Assembly: GCA_030667205.1 (NCBI GenBank)
Contig: DAOUWH010000087.1
Span: forward strand, 1-6,699
Length of the DNA stretch: 6,699 nucleotides
Reading direction: 5' to 3'
From: Nitrospirota bacterium
GTDB lineage: Bacteria; Nitrospirota; Thermodesulfovibrionia; Thermodesulfovibrionales; JdFR-86
Notes under the pieces: generated by a model
The model's database searches: none
The model's input: the letters and a program-made list of their open reading frames with translations, nothing else
What the model was told of the DNA's origin: nothing
Part shown: one piece after another, positions 5,621 through 6,699 of the stretch
Layout of the letters: the number at the start of each line of letters is the position of its first letter
Numbering within the stretch: position 1 is the stretch's first letter
Made by a program: the position numbers and the translations under genes

Positions 5621-6315
5621 AAGAAAAGTTTAAACAGAAGAAGGGTTATTGCGGCCCCGAGGGCCGCGCCTATGACCACCTCGTAGGGGCGGTGCACTCC
5701 GCTTATGACCCTGCTTGCGCATATCATGAGGGCAAGCCCGAAGCTCAGGAGCGCCGCTATAAAGTTCCCGGTGATGTAGATTATCGAGATCCATAAGGAG
5801 AAGGCAAGCGCGGCGTGGCCGCTCGGCACCCCCCCGCTGAGGGGGTGCCCTTTCCCGGAATAGGCCTTAAGCAGCACGACCGTGATGAGCACCAGTATGA
5901 CCGCGATAACGGATATCTCCCATGGGGCGTGCTTTGCTATCCCAAGCCCCCGGTGGAAGACGTCGCGTATGTAGGGAAAAAGGACTATGTAGCCAACGGT
6001 GGCCGCGCCGAAGGCGGTTATGAGCACCGCGCCCGCGGCTATGTCCTTGGCAGTCCTTGCCCGCTCGTGGTACTCCGGCTCAAGGAGGTCGACGACGGCC
6101 TCCACGGCGCTGTTTAGCATTTCGGCCAAGAGCACGGCCATCACGGCAAGGGCTATGACGAGGAACTCCGTCTTGGTAAGGGCAAGGGCGTAACTGATGG
6201 TGAGTACGAAGGCAGCCGCGCAGAAATGGTACCTGAGGTGTTTCTGCGTCTTTGCGGCGTGCAGTATGCCCTCGATTGCGTGGTTGGTGCTCTTAAGCCA
6301 CTGCTTGATCGGCAT
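5617..6315 (-). CDS. Diacylglycerol/undecaprenol kinase fused to PAP2 lipid phosphatase
   Basis: A 232-residue integral membrane protein joining two lipid enzymes. Residues 1-115 are a DgkA-type kinase with EMLNSAVEAVVD (E65, N68, E72, D76), H83-E84 and AKD (K90, D91), matching E. coli DgkA with a constant offset of four. At the position of metal ligand E28 it has Q24. Residues 130-232 are a PAP2 domain: C1 is K150-x6-H157-P158 instead of K-x6-R-P, C2 is PSGH (164-167), and C3 is S201-R202-x5-H208-x3-E212, with Glu replacing Asp. About six hydrophobic segments are visible (near 31-47, 51-67, 94-113, 133-149, 168-200, 212-232). Likely substrates are undecaprenol or diacylglycerol and their phosphates, by family only. 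I chose ATG 6315 because MPIKQWLKSTNHAIEGILHA is the family-like start; the 31 codons upstream look unrelated. No Shine-Dalgarno precedes it. Its TGA overlaps the xerC ATG. Confidence 0.88.
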   Translation of the reverse strand: MPIKQWLKSTNHAIEGILHAAKTQKHLRYHFCAAAFVLTISYALALTKTEFLVIALAVMAVLLAEMLNSAVEAVVDLLEPEYHERARTAKDIAAGAVLITAFGAATVGYIVLFPYIRDVFHRGLGIAKHAPWEISVIAVILVLITVVLLKAYSGKGHPLSGGVPSGHAALAFSLWISIIYITGNFIAALLSFGLALMICASRVISGVHRPYEVVIGAALGAAITLLLFKLFL

Positions 6316-6322
6316 ATGAATT

Positions 6323-6331
6323 ATTTTACCA
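6323..6331 (-). promoter_or_regulatory. Candidate extended -10 for the kinase-phosphatase gene
   Basis: Minus strand TGG-TAAAAT (6323-6331) matches an extended -10 element with five of six hexamer bases. I see no good -35. RNA would begin near 6316, immediately before the ATG at 6315, which would suit the lack of a ribosome site there and imply a leaderless message. Confidence 0.25.
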
Positions 6332-6351
6332 TTATGGGTGGGTGATTGCTC

Positions 6352-6380
6352 TTGACATGCACGGCATCGGAGTGTATATC
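6352..6380 (+). promoter_or_regulatory. Strong sigma-70-like promoter sequence pointing right
   Basis: A perfect TTGACA (6352-6357), a 17-base spacer and TATATC (6375-6380, four of six). It points into the repeat region, where no convincing plus-strand gene begins before the window ends. It could serve a gene beyond the right edge, a non-coding RNA, or be chance. The gene-free stretch 6316-6699 otherwise holds only the repeats listed below. Confidence 0.35.
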
Positions 6381-6410
6381 GGGTGATATTCAGAAAGCAC
6401 GCACTCAAAG

Positions 6411-6631
6411 GGGGAGGGGAATAATTTTTTGGGGCTCTGCCCCATGCCCCGGTTCATTTTCTTGCTTGCCCAAGAAAACGGAACCAAAAGAAGGGCACCC
6501 CTGAAACTCTCCGGGCGCTTCGCTCCAGTCGGCCTCCGGTAACCTAATTCCAACTCGGTCGTTCCTCCCTCAGACACGACTTAGCTTTTAACCCTTCGGC
6601 CTTCCTCGCTCCCCTGAAACTTTCAATGGGG
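6411..6631. repeat. Dispersed non-coding repeat with palindromic hairpins
   Basis: This gene-free block contains several inverted repeats. GGGGC-TCT-GCCCC lies at 6431-6443. A longer hairpin pairs GGTTC (6451-6455) with GAACC (6481-6485) and TTTTCTTG (6457-6464) with CAAGAAAA (6471-6478) around the loop CTTGCC. CCCCTGAAACT occurs twice (6498-6508 and 6611-6621), the second copy folding against TCAATGGGG (6623-6631). The GCAAGCAAGAAAA / AACCAAAAGAAGGG signature with a nearby GGGGCAGAGCCCC hairpin is one I recall as a dispersed intergenic repeat in several proteobacterial genomes. An open minus-strand frame across it (6332-6577) is typical of such repeats and not a gene. Exact borders cannot be set from one copy. 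Confidence 0.6.
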
Positions 6632-6654
6632 GCAGAAAAACAAAAATAAAAGCC

Positions 6655-6699
6655 GTCATTGCGAGGCAATCTTGCCGAATCCGTGGCCCCTTTTTTTTA
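6655..6699 (+). repeat. GTCATTGCGAGG-type dispersed repeat, cut by the window edge
   Basis: GTCATTGCGAGGCAATC (6655-6671) contains ATTGC-GAG-GCAAT, a small palindrome. The GTCATTGCGAGG opening is one I recall as the hallmark of a small dispersed intergenic repeat found in many unrelated bacteria. The copy here is short or divergent, followed by GCCGAATCCGTGGCCCC and a run of eight T reaching the window end. Confidence 0.5.

Noticed and set aside
6332..6577. Minus-strand open frame of 81 codons
   Set aside because: It runs through the palindromic repeat block, and its peptide is the translation of the repeat rather than a gene.

Overview
The window is a piece of a bacterial chromosome of moderately high GC, with frequent AGG and ATA codons, ordinary housekeeping genes and short intergenic gaps. 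The gene mix and codon habit suggest a deltaproteobacterial, Nitrospirota-like or related lineage. That is an impression from style, not a placement.

Layout, left to right. (1) A minus-strand unit of greA (235-708) followed by the start of pyrK (1-197, running off the left edge). (2) An 83-base gap with possible divergent promoters, then polA (825-3470, plus strand), a full DNA polymerase I whose 3'-5' proofreading site looks degraded. (3) Convergent to polA, a minus-strand cluster: a possible small ORF (4376-4600), rpsU for ribosomal protein bS21 (4193-4375), a 72-residue protein with a basic head and acidic tail (3933-4151), and a 133-residue cysteine-containing protein (3485-3886). (4) A regulatory-looking stretch ahead of that cluster (4597-4737): a candidate promoter, an intrinsic terminator hairpin, and a second hairpin pairing an anti-Shine-Dalgarno-like ACCTCCTT with an AAGGAGG plus ATG. 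(5) A two-gene minus-strand unit overlapping by ATGA: a membrane protein fusing a DgkA/undecaprenol-kinase domain to a PAP2 phosphatase domain (5617-6315), then xerC (4751-5620), interrupted by one in-frame TAG. (6) A gene-free right end (6316-6699) holding a strong plus-strand promoter-like sequence and two kinds of dispersed palindromic repeat.

The genes cover transcript elongation, pyrimidine synthesis, DNA repair/replication, translation, lipid-carrier phosphorylation and chromosome dimer resolution. No phage, transposase, CRISPR array or defence system is visible. The observations most worth following are the rpsU leader, whose hairpin mimics the 16S rRNA 3' tail that bS21 sits beside; the undescribed small proteins downstream of rpsU; the amber codon in otherwise intact xerC; and the active-site substitutions in PolA and in the kinase-phosphatase fusion.
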